Assembly (NCBI RefSeq): GCF_000812965.1
Contig: NZ_JSYN01000014.1
Coordinates: 62,001 to 126,000 of the forward strand
Origin: Pedobacter kyungheensis
Lineage (GTDB): Bacteria > Bacteroidota > Bacteroidia > Sphingobacteriales > Sphingobacteriaceae
Length of the DNA stretch: 64,000 bases
Direction of reading: 5' to 3'
Shown: in pieces, positions 27,538-35,359 of the stretch
Layout of the letters: every line of letters begins with the position of its first letter
Position numbering within the stretch: position 1 is the stretch's first letter
The notes under the pieces: generated by a model
Told to the model about the DNA's origin: nothing
Database searches by the model: none
What the model saw: the letters and a program-made list of their open reading frames with translations, nothing else
Made by a program: the position numbers and the translations under genes

Positions 27538-27681
27538 ATGAAAACACGCAAATTGATCTCCAGGACACTATTTACATTTAAAAAAAACAATTATAATAGC
27601 ACTAAACTATTATTATCTACTTCCTCAGATCCAACGGGTACAACGTTTACCATGGGCACGTCAGGTGTAGCTTTCTATTAA
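27538..27681 (+). CDS. Candidate small Ser/Thr-rich peptide (RiPP-like or signal peptide), unproven
   Basis: 47 aa from the ATG at 27538. The first half is basic (MKTRKLISRTLFTFKKNNYN) like a peptide leader; the second half is small, Ser/Thr/Gly-rich and Cys-free (LLLSTSSDPTGTTFT, then MGTSGVAFY). It sits on the strand opposite a LytTR kinase/regulator pair, in the gap between them, with a hairpin (CAGCAGCCG/CGGCTGCTG) 12 nt after its stop. No modification enzyme or exporter is nearby. It may be a chance ORF; the non-random composition and the position argue for a real peptide. Confidence 0.4.
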   Translation: MKTRKLISRTLFTFKKNNYNSTKLLLSTSSDPTGTTFTMGTSGVAFY

Positions 27682-27702
27682 TTATTAAACCCACAGCAGC
27701 CG

Positions 27703-28428
27703 TTATTTTTTGCGGCTGCTGATGATTAATTTATCTGTAAAAAATGCTTTAAAATCGTTGTAATAAATATCACCAACGGTAAAACTGGTGTGGTTGCTCA
27801 GGGTAATCCGCGTACCATCAATATGCAAAATATGATCGATGGCAATGATATAACCCCTGTGCAACTGTATAAAGCCCTTTTTAATACTCAGCTGCTCTTT
27901 TACATCTTTTAAGCTGAGGTAGGCAATAATTACCTTATCGTTGGTGTGTATTTTAATGTAGTTGTGAAAACTTTCAAAGCAAATAATGTCGGTGTAACGC
28001 ACCATTACAGCTTTATGTTCCTCCGATTTATTCTTAACCAGAAAATAAGCATCTTCGCTACCCGTTTCCATTTCTTCACCAAATAGCCTGTTCAAGGTGA
28101 GGGCAAACTTGGCATAACCATAAGGTTTTAATAAATAGGCATCAGCATCGGCTTCAAAAGCCTCAAAAGCATATTCGGTATGCGAAGTGGTAAAAATCAG
28201 TTTTCTGGTTTTTGCGCGTACAGCCTTAGAAAGTTCGAGGCCAGAAATCTGTGGCATTTGAATGTCCATAAAGATCACATCAACCTGATCTAACTTCTTC
28301 AGTTCCCTTAAAGCTGTTAGCGGGTCGGTGTAACTCCCTATTAATCTCATATTGGGTGTTTCCTCTATGTATTTTTCCAGACCCGTAATCGAGCTCTGTT
28401 GGTCATCTATAGCTATACACTTAATCAT
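27703..28428 (-). CDS. LytTR-family response regulator
   Basis: 241 aa. Receiver domain with IAIDDQQ, phospho-acceptor Asp55 in VIFMDIQMP, and Lys in AYLLKPYGY. The C-terminal LytTR DNA-binding domain (about 140-235) has CFESFHNYIKIHTNDK and FIQLHRGYIIAIDHI. Its stop codon lies in the loop of a 9-bp GC-rich hairpin (27694-27721) that probably ends transcription before the kinase gene. Confidence 0.92.
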   Translation of the reverse strand: MIKCIAIDDQQSSITGLEKYIEETPNMRLIGSYTDPLTALRELKKLDQVDVIFMDIQMPQISGLELSKAVRAKTRKLIFTTSHTEYAFEAFEADADAYLLKPYGYAKFALTLNRLFGEEMETGSEDAYFLVKNKSEEHKAVMVRYTDIICFESFHNYIKIHTNDKVIIAYLSLKDVKEQLSIKKGFIQLHRGYIIAIDHILHIDGTRITLSNHTSFTVGDIYYNDFKAFFTDKLIISSRKK

Positions 28429-28551
28429 CTCCTAATCTAGCATTTGTATATATAACGAAATTACACCTTTTCATCACGAAAATCTAACTATTCATACAGT
28501 TTTCTTTCAGATTGTATTAAAGTTGACTAAATTATTGTAAAAACATGCCTT

Positions 28552-28776
28552 ATGATTTATACAGGAGTGGTTAAGTGGTACAATCCGGTCCGTGGGTTCG
28601 GATTTATCGCTGCTGAAGGCTGCACAGAAATGATTTATGCAGATAATCAGCAATTAAAGGGGCTATTTAAGCCTTTACTGGAGGTAGGGACGAAGGTTAA
28701 GTTTAATCTGGAAAAGGGAAATGTTGGTTGCAGGGCTACCGATATTGTCGTAATTGCAACGGAGACCAACCCGTAA
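28552..28776 (+). CDS. Divergent cold-shock-domain protein
   Basis: 74 aa, one OB-fold cold-shock domain. The first half keeps the family pattern (GVVKWYNPVRGFGFIAAEG, the RNP-1 motif as RGFGFI), including aromatic residues that stack on RNA or ssDNA. RNP-2, normally VFVH, reads MIYADN, so one of the usual nucleic-acid faces is altered. It probably still binds single-stranded nucleic acid, but with different specificity. Single gene, divergent from the LytTR regulator. Confidence 0.82.
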   Translation: MIYTGVVKWYNPVRGFGFIAAEGCTEMIYADNQQLKGLFKPLLEVGTKVKFNLEKGNVGCRATDIVVIATETNP

Positions 28777-29094
28777 TTAAGCCTATCCGTAACGAAAACA
28801 GACCGATCTATGTAATTTGGTTTGTAGAATGGTTTACGAATACGACCTTAGGGATATATTGTAACAAATAAGGCAATATCTTCCCGTTCAGTTTAATACT
28901 ACATCTACCTATACCTGTCTTTATCTGATTAACGCTCTTCCATATCTAAATTAACGCTCCTAATTAGATATGGTATCGACAGGTTTTGATCCTTTCCGCT
29001 TTCTTCATGTCGCATTCATATCCAGAATTGAATGCTATTCCGGCAAAATTTATTTAAATTGGCTACACGCTATCTATAATTTAAAAACAGCTTT
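28777..29094. other. Gene-free interval with an inverted repeat
   Basis: No convincing ORF. It holds the word TTAACGCTC twice (near 28929 and 28951) and an inverted repeat CCATATCTAAATTA / TAATTAGATATGG at 28940-28973 with one unpaired A. No T run follows, so it is not a clear terminator; it could be a protein-binding site ahead of the DUF1772 gene. Confidence 0.5.
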
Positions 29095-29592
29095 ATGACG
29101 ATGAAAAACCTGGTACTTTTGCTGAGTACCGTTTCTACCGCACTTATTGGCGGGCTTTTTTATGCCTATTCCTGTTCTGTTTTACCGGGCCTTACCCGAT
29201 TAAACGATCTTTCCTTTTTACAAGCCATGCAATCCATTAACCGGGCCATCTTAAATCCCTTGTTTTTTATCAGCTTTATGGGCACTTTGATCTTGCTACC
29301 CGTTTGTACATGGCTTTTTTATGAGAAGAATACATCTCTGCTTTTCTATTTGCTACTGGCAGCTGCGCTGTTGTATGCTGGTGGTGTTTTTCTGGTAACT
29401 ATGGTAGGAAATGTGCCTTTAAATGATATTTTAGATGGTGCCAGTTTAGAGAAAATGAATGCTAACGAATTAAGTGCGCTCAGAAATAAATTCGAGCCTG
29501 CCTGGAATTTATATCACAGCATCAGGACCGTTATTTCATGCTTATGTATCGTTATTTTGGCTTATGCGGCCTTAATAAGTCGAACAACTTAA
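29095..29592 (+). CDS. DUF1772-family membrane protein
   Basis: 165 aa (ATG at 29095; the ATG at 29101 is equally possible). Four membrane helices: STALIGGLFYAYSCSVLPGL, NPLFFISFMGTLILLPVC, LFYLLLAAALLYAGGVFLV and TVISCLCIVILAYAAL. The order and the FYAYSCSVLPGL start match the DUF1772/anthrone-oxygenase-like family, whose bacterial role is not established. Also seen: TMVGNVPLND between helices 3 and 4, a family hallmark. Single gene with its own terminator. Confidence 0.8.
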   Translation: MTMKNLVLLLSTVSTALIGGLFYAYSCSVLPGLTRLNDLSFLQAMQSINRAILNPLFFISFMGTLILLPVCTWLFYEKNTSLLFYLLLAAALLYAGGVFLVTMVGNVPLNDILDGASLEKMNANELSALRNKFEPAWNLYHSIRTVISCLCIVILAYAALISRTT

Positions 29593-29593
29593 G

Positions 29594-29632
29594 AAAAACC
29601 AGAGCATGGTACAGAAATCATGCTCCGGTTTT
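29594..29632 (+). terminator. Bidirectional terminator between DUF1772 and the fucose operon
   Basis: AAAACC-A-GAGCATG pairs with CATGCTC-C-GGTTTT (one mismatch) around a 10-nt loop. It ends in Ts on both strands and sits between two convergent stop codons. Confidence 0.8.
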
Positions 29633-29638
29633 ATCCAT

Positions 29639-30097
29639 TTAATTTTGATGAAAAACCTCTTCCATACTGCTCCAGGTTTCATTTTTTGCAGCCGCATCGG
29701 GTAATGGAAGCTGCGTGGGTGCAGTTTCTTTCCACCAACGCTGGGTAGTGGTATCTGAAGCCATCTTTTTCATATCGGCTTCAAAATCTTTCCCGGTATA
29801 TTCGAAGTAGCTAAAAAGGTAAAACTTGTGGTCAATCTCCTTTAAATAAATAGAATAATTGTGGATATTACATTCCGTTATTTTTCGTTGTACACCAGGC
29901 CAAACCGCTGCATGCAGTTTTTTGTAATAGGCAATCTGGTCTGGCTTTAGGCCAGTTACGGAGCCAAAACGTTTTACATTTTTTGGTGTTTCAACCGCTG
30001 TAGCCGTTTCCGTTTTACTACTCTGGTTGCAGGACGTAAGTAACAGTAAACCTGCTGAAATAATCAAAAATCCCTTTTTTAAATTTTTCATAGCCAA
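29639..30097 (-). CDS. Lipoprotein L-rhamnose/L-fucose mutarotase-like protein
   Basis: 152 aa (ATG at 30097; 30091 is also possible). A lipoprotein signal with Cys23 (LLLLTSC) precedes a RhaM-type mutarotase domain of about 105 aa: YYKKLHAAVWPGVQ with the expected catalytic His62, then NYSIYLKEIDHKFYLFSYFEY and QRWWKETAP. Mutarotases of this family convert anomers of L-rhamnose or L-fucose and are usually cytoplasmic; here the signal puts the enzyme outside the inner membrane. It ends the fucose operon, 3 nt after the GH29 gene, so it probably equilibrates fucose freed by that enzyme. Confidence 0.85.
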   Translation of the reverse strand: MAMKNLKKGFLIISAGLLLLTSCNQSSKTETATAVETPKNVKRFGSVTGLKPDQIAYYKKLHAAVWPGVQRKITECNIHNYSIYLKEIDHKFYLFSYFEYTGKDFEADMKKMASDTTTQRWWKETAPTQLPLPDAAAKNETWSSMEEVFHQN

Positions 30098-30100
30098 TCT

Positions 30101-31408
30101 TTAATCAATAACTGCTGTTTTTTCAATATCACCATCCATTTCTATCGCAATAACATATTGTAAGTCTCCTGACTGGGTTTTAGGCAGGTTAATCTTAAAA
30201 TCTGATGTACCTGGCTCAAGCGAAACTTTTTCTCCGCCTAAAACATAGGCTTTTAGCGGTTTTCGCCCTGCAATATTTTTTAAGCTAATGGCACCAGCAT
30301 CGGTTTTAAGTACATGGACAAAAATTTTATTCCCATTTCTGGTAGTTGCATAAGCATCAGTAGGTTGATATGGGCCACCCAAAGTACCATATACCGCTTC
30401 GCCATTGATTTTTAGCCACTGGCCAATTTCTTTAAGGCGTGTAATTTGACGGGCTTCAATGCGACCATCGGGCATCGGGCCTACATTTAGCAGCAAGTTT
30501 CCGTTACCTCCAGCTGTTTTGGAAAGAATGGCTAAACATTCTTTCAGTGATTTCATTTTATCGTTTGGTTTCCAGGCCCATTGGTTACAGATGGTGAAAC
30601 AGCTTTCCCAGGGGGTATCCATATTCAAACGGCCAACGGTTTGCTCGGGGGTATCATAATCGCCAACCATTTTTGAATGGTCTATTTTTTTATTTTCCAT
30701 CGCGGCAAATTCTTTACCCAGCCGATTATTAATAATTACATCAGGTTTTAAGCCTTTCAGGTAGCTGTATAAATCCTTGCCCATTTCATCTGTCCAGGGT
30801 TTTTCCCACTGGCCATCAAACCAAAGCATGTATGGATCGTAATTGGTAATTAATTCTTTCAGCTGGTTTTTCATGTAGCTGATGTATTTGCTCATATCTG
30901 CTTTGGGGTCGATGGTTTGGCTGGCAGAAGAATGAATGGGGTAATCGGGATGATGCCAATCGAGTACCGAGTAATAGATGCAGAATTTGATACCTTGTTT
31001 TTTACAGGCTTCGTTTAAAGCACCCACAATATCTTTTTTATAAGGAGTATGGGCAATGTCGTACTCCGTAAATTTAGAAGGCCATAAACAAAAACCATCG
31101 TGGTGACGGGCTGTAATGGTCAGGTATTTCATACCTGCATCTTTAGCGGTTTTTACAATGGCATCGGCATTAAACAGGGTAGGATCGAACTCTTTGTATA
31201 GGTTATCGTAGTCATTTTTCTCAACCTGTTTATCTCTCGACCAGCCAATTTCGGTTCCGCGTAAACTTACCGGCCCCCAATGGATAAACATGCCGAAGCG
31301 CTTATCCATAAAATCTTTCATTACGGCCGGGTTAGTTTTGGTTTGTGCAATGGCCAGATTGCTCAGCAGGCCAAACAGCAGGAGATAAATAAATTTGGTG
31401 TGTTTCAT
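30101..31408 (-). CDS. Secreted alpha-L-fucosidase, GH29
   Basis: 435 aa, Sec signal ending NLAIAQ. GH29 features: FGMFIHWGPVSL near the start, HHDGFCLWPSKFTEYD, and nucleophile Asp198 in YMLWFDGQWE. The C-terminal about 90 residues form a small beta domain. The enzyme removes alpha-linked L-fucose from glycans in the periplasm or on the surface. The general acid/base is not fixed in GH29 and was not assigned. It lies with fucose oxidation genes, which supports fucose as the product. Confidence 0.93.
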   Translation of the reverse strand: MKHTKFIYLLLFGLLSNLAIAQTKTNPAVMKDFMDKRFGMFIHWGPVSLRGTEIGWSRDKQVEKNDYDNLYKEFDPTLFNADAIVKTAKDAGMKYLTITARHHDGFCLWPSKFTEYDIAHTPYKKDIVGALNEACKKQGIKFCIYYSVLDWHHPDYPIHSSASQTIDPKADMSKYISYMKNQLKELITNYDPYMLWFDGQWEKPWTDEMGKDLYSYLKGLKPDVIINNRLGKEFAAMENKKIDHSKMVGDYDTPEQTVGRLNMDTPWESCFTICNQWAWKPNDKMKSLKECLAILSKTAGGNGNLLLNVGPMPDGRIEARQITRLKEIGQWLKINGEAVYGTLGGPYQPTDAYATTRNGNKIFVHVLKTDAGAISLKNIAGRKPLKAYVLGGEKVSLEPGTSDFKINLPKTQSGDLQYVIAIEMDGDIEKTAVID

Positions 31409-31454
31409 GTGGTTTATATTTGGTTGTTGTTATCAATTTAATTTAGGTTTCAAA

Positions 31455-33101
31455 TTACCTGAAGGCCCAGTACAATACGGCCATAATGCCCAGCAGCAAA
31501 GCTGATAAGGTTTTATAGTTGCCAATGCCACTCCAGCCCTTAACTTGCAGGGGCTCCCAAAACGATTTCCAGTAGAGTTTATTACTTTCTGCCGTGTGCT
31601 GAACAGGATAGAGGTACGAGAATCCGATCTGCATAAGCATACAGGCGCAGAAAAGGTAAAAAGCCATCATCATGAAAGGAATCTGACCGATGAGGGTTTC
31701 GGGATTGAACTTATTGACAGCAAAAACAGCAACGCCAAGTAAGGAACCCAGCCATAAAGTATATTGGGCCGATTTTGCTGAAGCTTTTTTCCAGAAAACA
31801 CCCAGTAAAAATACACAGGTAATAGGAGGGGCAATGTGGGCAATTACATCGTTTATACCTTCAAACAAACTGGTGTATTGGTTAAGTAAGGGCAATAATG
31901 CTAAAGAAACCATTAAAGCAATTGCAGCCGATAGCCGACCTACCGTTACCAGTTTGACATCGCTGGTATCTGGTCGATATCTTTTATAGAGATCAAAACT
32001 ACTCAGTGTAGCAATTGAGTTTAATGCACCGGCAATCTGGCTCATTAAACCCGATAATAAGGCAGCTACCAGGATACCTATCAAACCTTTCGGTAATAAT
32101 TGCGTAATCATGAGTGTATAAATGCCTTTCGTATTTAAGGTTGTCCCATTTGCTCCAGCTTGCTGTAAGCTGCTTAAGTCTATAGCATTGGTTTCGTACA
32201 ATACGTAGGCAAACAAGCCAGGCAACACGAAAATAAAAACGGGTAAAATTTTAATGAAACCACAAAAAAGTGCGCCGGCTTTGGCGTGGTTTTCGTCTTT
32301 TGCACCTAAAGCGCGTTGTACGATGGTTTGATCGGCACACCAGTACCAGATGCCTAGAATGGGATAACCCAAAAATACAGCCACCCATGATAATCCGCTT
32401 TTATCGCCAACAGGCCTGATCATACTTAATTTGTCAGCTGCCTGATTGTTTTGCAACACCGTGGTTAAATGATCCCAGCTACCCACTTTGTTCCAGGCGA
32501 AATAGGTGATAATCAGCGCACCCGCAATCAACACCACACTTTGGATAGATTCGGTAACCACCACGGCACGCAAACCGCCAATAATGGTATAGAGCCCGGT
32601 AAGTGCGGCAATAATTACAATGCTGGTGTACATGTTAATGCCGAAAAGGGTTTCGAGCACAATACCTCCTGCCAGAAAAGAAAAGGCAATGTGGATGATA
32701 ATGGCCGAAATAATGGAAACAAAAGCCAGCCAATCGCGACAGGCTTTATTGTAGCGCCTTTCTAAAAAATCGGGTAACGTGGTAACACCCGAGCGAATGT
32801 AGAAAGGAATGAAAAATAAAGCCAGCAAAATGAGGGTAAAGGCCGCCATCCATTCGAAATTACCGTTAAGCAAACCGCTATCGAAACCACTTTGGGCCAA
32901 ACTTACCAAATGCAAACACGAAATATTGGTTGCAAAAAGTGCCAGGCCAATCATGGGCCATTTCAGGGTTTTACCTGCCAAAAAGTAATCGTTAGATGAA
33001 CTTTCGGTCTTTTCCTTTTTGCGGCGTCCGCTCCATAAGCCTATGGTTACAATAAACAGAACGTAGGCAATGGTAATAACAATATCTATAGTACTAATCA
33101 T
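31455..33101 (-). CDS. Sodium:solute symporter (SSS/SLC5 family), probable L-fucose importer
   Basis: 548 aa with about 13-14 membrane helices. SSS landmarks: DYFLAGKTLKWPMIGLALFA, FIPFYIRSGVTTLPDFLERR, GLYTIIGGLRAVVVTE, and WYWCADQTIVQRALGAK. Found between fuconate dehydratase (6 nt) and GH29 (46 nt) genes. No FucP-type permease is present, so this is the best candidate for bringing L-fucose into the cell with Na+. Substrate is inferred from the operon alone. Confidence 0.9.
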   Translation of the reverse strand: MISTIDIVITIAYVLFIVTIGLWSGRRKKEKTESSSNDYFLAGKTLKWPMIGLALFATNISCLHLVSLAQSGFDSGLLNGNFEWMAAFTLILLALFFIPFYIRSGVTTLPDFLERRYNKACRDWLAFVSIISAIIIHIAFSFLAGGIVLETLFGINMYTSIVIIAALTGLYTIIGGLRAVVVTESIQSVVLIAGALIITYFAWNKVGSWDHLTTVLQNNQAADKLSMIRPVGDKSGLSWVAVFLGYPILGIWYWCADQTIVQRALGAKDENHAKAGALFCGFIKILPVFIFVLPGLFAYVLYETNAIDLSSLQQAGANGTTLNTKGIYTLMITQLLPKGLIGILVAALLSGLMSQIAGALNSIATLSSFDLYKRYRPDTSDVKLVTVGRLSAAIALMVSLALLPLLNQYTSLFEGINDVIAHIAPPITCVFLLGVFWKKASAKSAQYTLWLGSLLGVAVFAVNKFNPETLIGQIPFMMMAFYLFCACMLMQIGFSYLYPVQHTAESNKLYWKSFWEPLQVKGWSGIGNYKTLSALLLGIMAVLYWAFR

Positions 33102-33107
33102 AAGCTG

Positions 33108-34328
33108 TTATTTTAAATCGCAACTTGATCCGGCTTCCTGAGGGGTAACATACACGCCGTTTTCAATTTTAATCGGATTTACGAAATGTGCTTTAAGGTG
33201 CGGAATATGTTCTAAAAATAATGCTTTGTGCCCCATGGCAATGTGATTAAACAATACCAGGTGCTGGTGCAGCTGACCCATATCGCCAACATGTGGCACT
33301 ACCGGAACACCATATTTTTTGGCCATTAAACTAATGGTGATAAACTCACTTACGCCACCAACGCGTACGGCATCTACCTGTGCAAAGCCCACGCAGCCGG
33401 TCTGCAGGTAGTTTTTAAAGATAATGCGGTTTGGTACATGTTCGCCGAGGGCCAGTTTGATGGGGGCAATGGTTTTGGCCAGGGTTTGGTGGGCCAAAAC
33501 ATCATCTGGATGCGTGGGTTCTTCTACCCAATAAGGATTCATGTTTTTGAGTTCGTTACAAATCGAAATCGCCTGAGGTAAAGTCCATTGCTGGTTGGCA
33601 TCGAGCATTACTTTTGAAGTTTCGCCAGCCACCTCGCGCACAATATTGGCCCTGCGGATATCTCTTTGGGGATCGGCTGAGCCTACCTTTAATTTCATGG
33701 CCGTAAAACCATTGTCGATGGCTTTTTTGCAATTTTCGCGTACTTTTTCGTCATCATAATTAAACCAGCCAACAGAAGTATCATAGCCGGCGTAACCAGT
33801 AGTTAAAATACCCTCTCTGCTTTTCTTCGAATCTACCTGAGCGCTCAAAAGCTCAATGGCTTCTGCTTTGGTTAACACATCTTCCAGGTAGGATAAATCG
33901 AGTGTATTTACAATTTGTTCGGGGGTTAAATCAATCAGCAACTTCCAAAGCGGTACGCCACGTTTCTTGGCCCATAAATCGTAACAGGCATTGGTAACAG
34001 CCGCTAAACCCAAATGTACCACGCCTTTATGCGGCCCTAACCAGCGGAATTGCTGCTCATTGGATAAAGTTTTAAAAGTCTGACCAAAATCGGCCATCAG
34101 TTCTTCGATATCGTTTCCTTTTATTTTATCGGCATAAAACGATGCTGCTTTACAAACCAGGTCGTTCCCTTCGCCCAGGGTAAAAGCCAGTCCATTGCCG
34201 GTAAGGCCACTTTCATCGCCCAGTTGGGCAACCGCATACGAGTATTGTGGATCTTTATGTATGGCATCGCTACCAGCGCCAGTAGCCAGTTCAAATCTTT
34301 TGTCGAGGATATTAATTTTGTTGATCAT
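33108..34328 (-). CDS. fucD: L-fuconate dehydratase (enolase superfamily)
   Basis: 406 aa. It converts L-fuconate to 2-keto-3-deoxy-L-fuconate with Mg2+. Catalytic Lys motif MKLKVGS, metal ligands in VMLDANQQW, VEEPTHPDD and LGEHVPNR, and the lid and specificity stretch GYAGYDTSVGWFNYDDEKV are all as in L-fuconate dehydratases of the mandelate racemase group. Start at 34328 gives a full-length N-terminal capping domain. It lies 3 nt after the SDR gene and 6 nt before the symporter. Good evidence for an oxidative, non-phosphorylated fucose route. Confidence 0.92.
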   Translation of the reverse strand: MINKINILDKRFELATGAGSDAIHKDPQYSYAVAQLGDESGLTGNGLAFTLGEGNDLVCKAASFYADKIKGNDIEELMADFGQTFKTLSNEQQFRWLGPHKGVVHLGLAAVTNACYDLWAKKRGVPLWKLLIDLTPEQIVNTLDLSYLEDVLTKAEAIELLSAQVDSKKSREGILTTGYAGYDTSVGWFNYDDEKVRENCKKAIDNGFTAMKLKVGSADPQRDIRRANIVREVAGETSKVMLDANQQWTLPQAISICNELKNMNPYWVEEPTHPDDVLAHQTLAKTIAPIKLALGEHVPNRIIFKNYLQTGCVGFAQVDAVRVGGVSEFITISLMAKKYGVPVVPHVGDMGQLHQHLVLFNHIAMGHKALFLEHIPHLKAHFVNPIKIENGVYVTPQEAGSSCDLK

Positions 34329-34331
34329 ATT

Positions 34332-35102
34332 TTAAATAATGGTTCTGTAGCCTAATTCTGCACCACCACTTACCGGCAAAATGGTACCTGTTATAAATCG
34401 CGCGGCATCGCTCAATAGAAACACGCAGGCATCGGCAATTACATCGCCATTGGGCATGTTACCCAAAGGTTGCAATTGGTTAAGATATTGTGTTAAATCT
34501 GCTTTATTGGGTTGTTCGTTGCTCCATGCCTGTAATGTTGGCGTGTTTATGGCAGCAGGCGAAACGGCATTTACCCGCACCTGAAACGGAGCGTAATCTA
34601 AAGCCATGGCTTTGGTTAAGGCATTTACCGCACCTTTGGTGGCTACATAAGCGGCATGGTTATCCTGCCCAATGCTGCCCACCAGCGAACTTGTACTGAG
34701 TATGCTTCCTTTTGTGGCTTTTAAATGTGGCAGTCCGTGACGGGTGGTAAATAGAATACTTTTCAGGTTAATGTTCATGAGCAAATCCCATTCGTTATCG
34801 CTGGTTTGGTCTAAAGGTTTGGAAGGACTGGCTATAGCCGCATTGTTGTGGATGGCATCTAAACGATTGTATCTGGCAATCACCGTATCAATTGCGGCTT
34901 TTACCTCTGCTTCCCGGCTTACATCGCATTGGATAAAGGTTCCGGGCTTAACCAGCTCGCTTAATTTTTGAGCTGCAATGGGATTTTTATCGGCTATGCA
35001 AACTATCGCGCCTGCATTGCTGTAAGCTTTGGCACATTCCCAGCCAATACCATCGGCACCACCTGTTAGCAGGATCACTTTTTGGTGTAAATTTTCGTTC
35101 AT
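34332..35102 (-). CDS. SDR-family oxidoreductase, probable L-fucose dehydrogenase
   Basis: 256 aa, classical short-chain dehydrogenase: NAD(P)-binding VILLTGGADGIGWECA, acidic residue after strand 2 (CIADKN, favouring NAD), NNAA motif, catalytic Ser in STSSLVGS, and YVATK. C-terminal GGAELGYRTII. First gene of the fucose operon, followed at 3 nt by fuconate dehydratase, so oxidation of L-fucose to the lactone is the likely step. Oxidation of 2-keto-3-deoxyfuconate is the alternative. No lactonase or aldolase gene lies in the operon. Confidence 0.85.
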   Translation of the reverse strand: MNENLHQKVILLTGGADGIGWECAKAYSNAGAIVCIADKNPIAAQKLSELVKPGTFIQCDVSREAEVKAAIDTVIARYNRLDAIHNNAAIASPSKPLDQTSDNEWDLLMNINLKSILFTTRHGLPHLKATKGSILSTSSLVGSIGQDNHAAYVATKGAVNALTKAMALDYAPFQVRVNAVSPAAINTPTLQAWSNEQPNKADLTQYLNQLQPLGNMPNGDVIADACVFLLSDAARFITGTILPVSGGAELGYRTII

Positions 35103-35173
35103 TTTATATTTTTAATTTAATCTGCTCCGCTTAAGGATAGATTTTATTGATTTGGTTAGTATAGGTAATTACT

Positions 35174-35181
35174 CAAAGTTA
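35174..35181 (-). promoter_or_regulatory. Probable -7 box of the fucose operon
   Basis: TAACTTTG on the minus strand fits TAnnTTTG exactly, about 70 nt before the SDR start. No clear -33 TTG is present at 19-21 nt, so activation by the divergent AraC protein is plausible. Confidence 0.45.
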
Positions 35182-35254
35182 GGCGGATGAAAACCTAAAT
35201 TCTAAAGCTCTGTTTGCTAAATTTGATGTTATTTTAGCAAGTATTGAGGTTTGA

Positions 35255-35286
35255 TTGTTTTATTTTGATAATGTAGCGTATATTTG
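35255..35286 (+). promoter_or_regulatory. Probable promoter of the AraC gene
   Basis: TTG at 35255-35257, a 21-nt spacer, then TATATTTG at 35279-35286, matching the Bacteroidota -33/-7 pattern. The predicted leader is about 65 nt. Confidence 0.5.
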
Positions 35287-35359
35287 AGCAAAGCTTGATA
35301 TCACCACCTGAGCGTGATATTGGCCTGTAACCAAATATAAATGCTATAAAAATACGCCT

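Noticed and set aside
27465..27590. Longer start for the LytS-type kinase at 27590
   Set aside because: Adds 42 residues antisense to the small peptide ORF and ahead of a better start; no family support for the extension.
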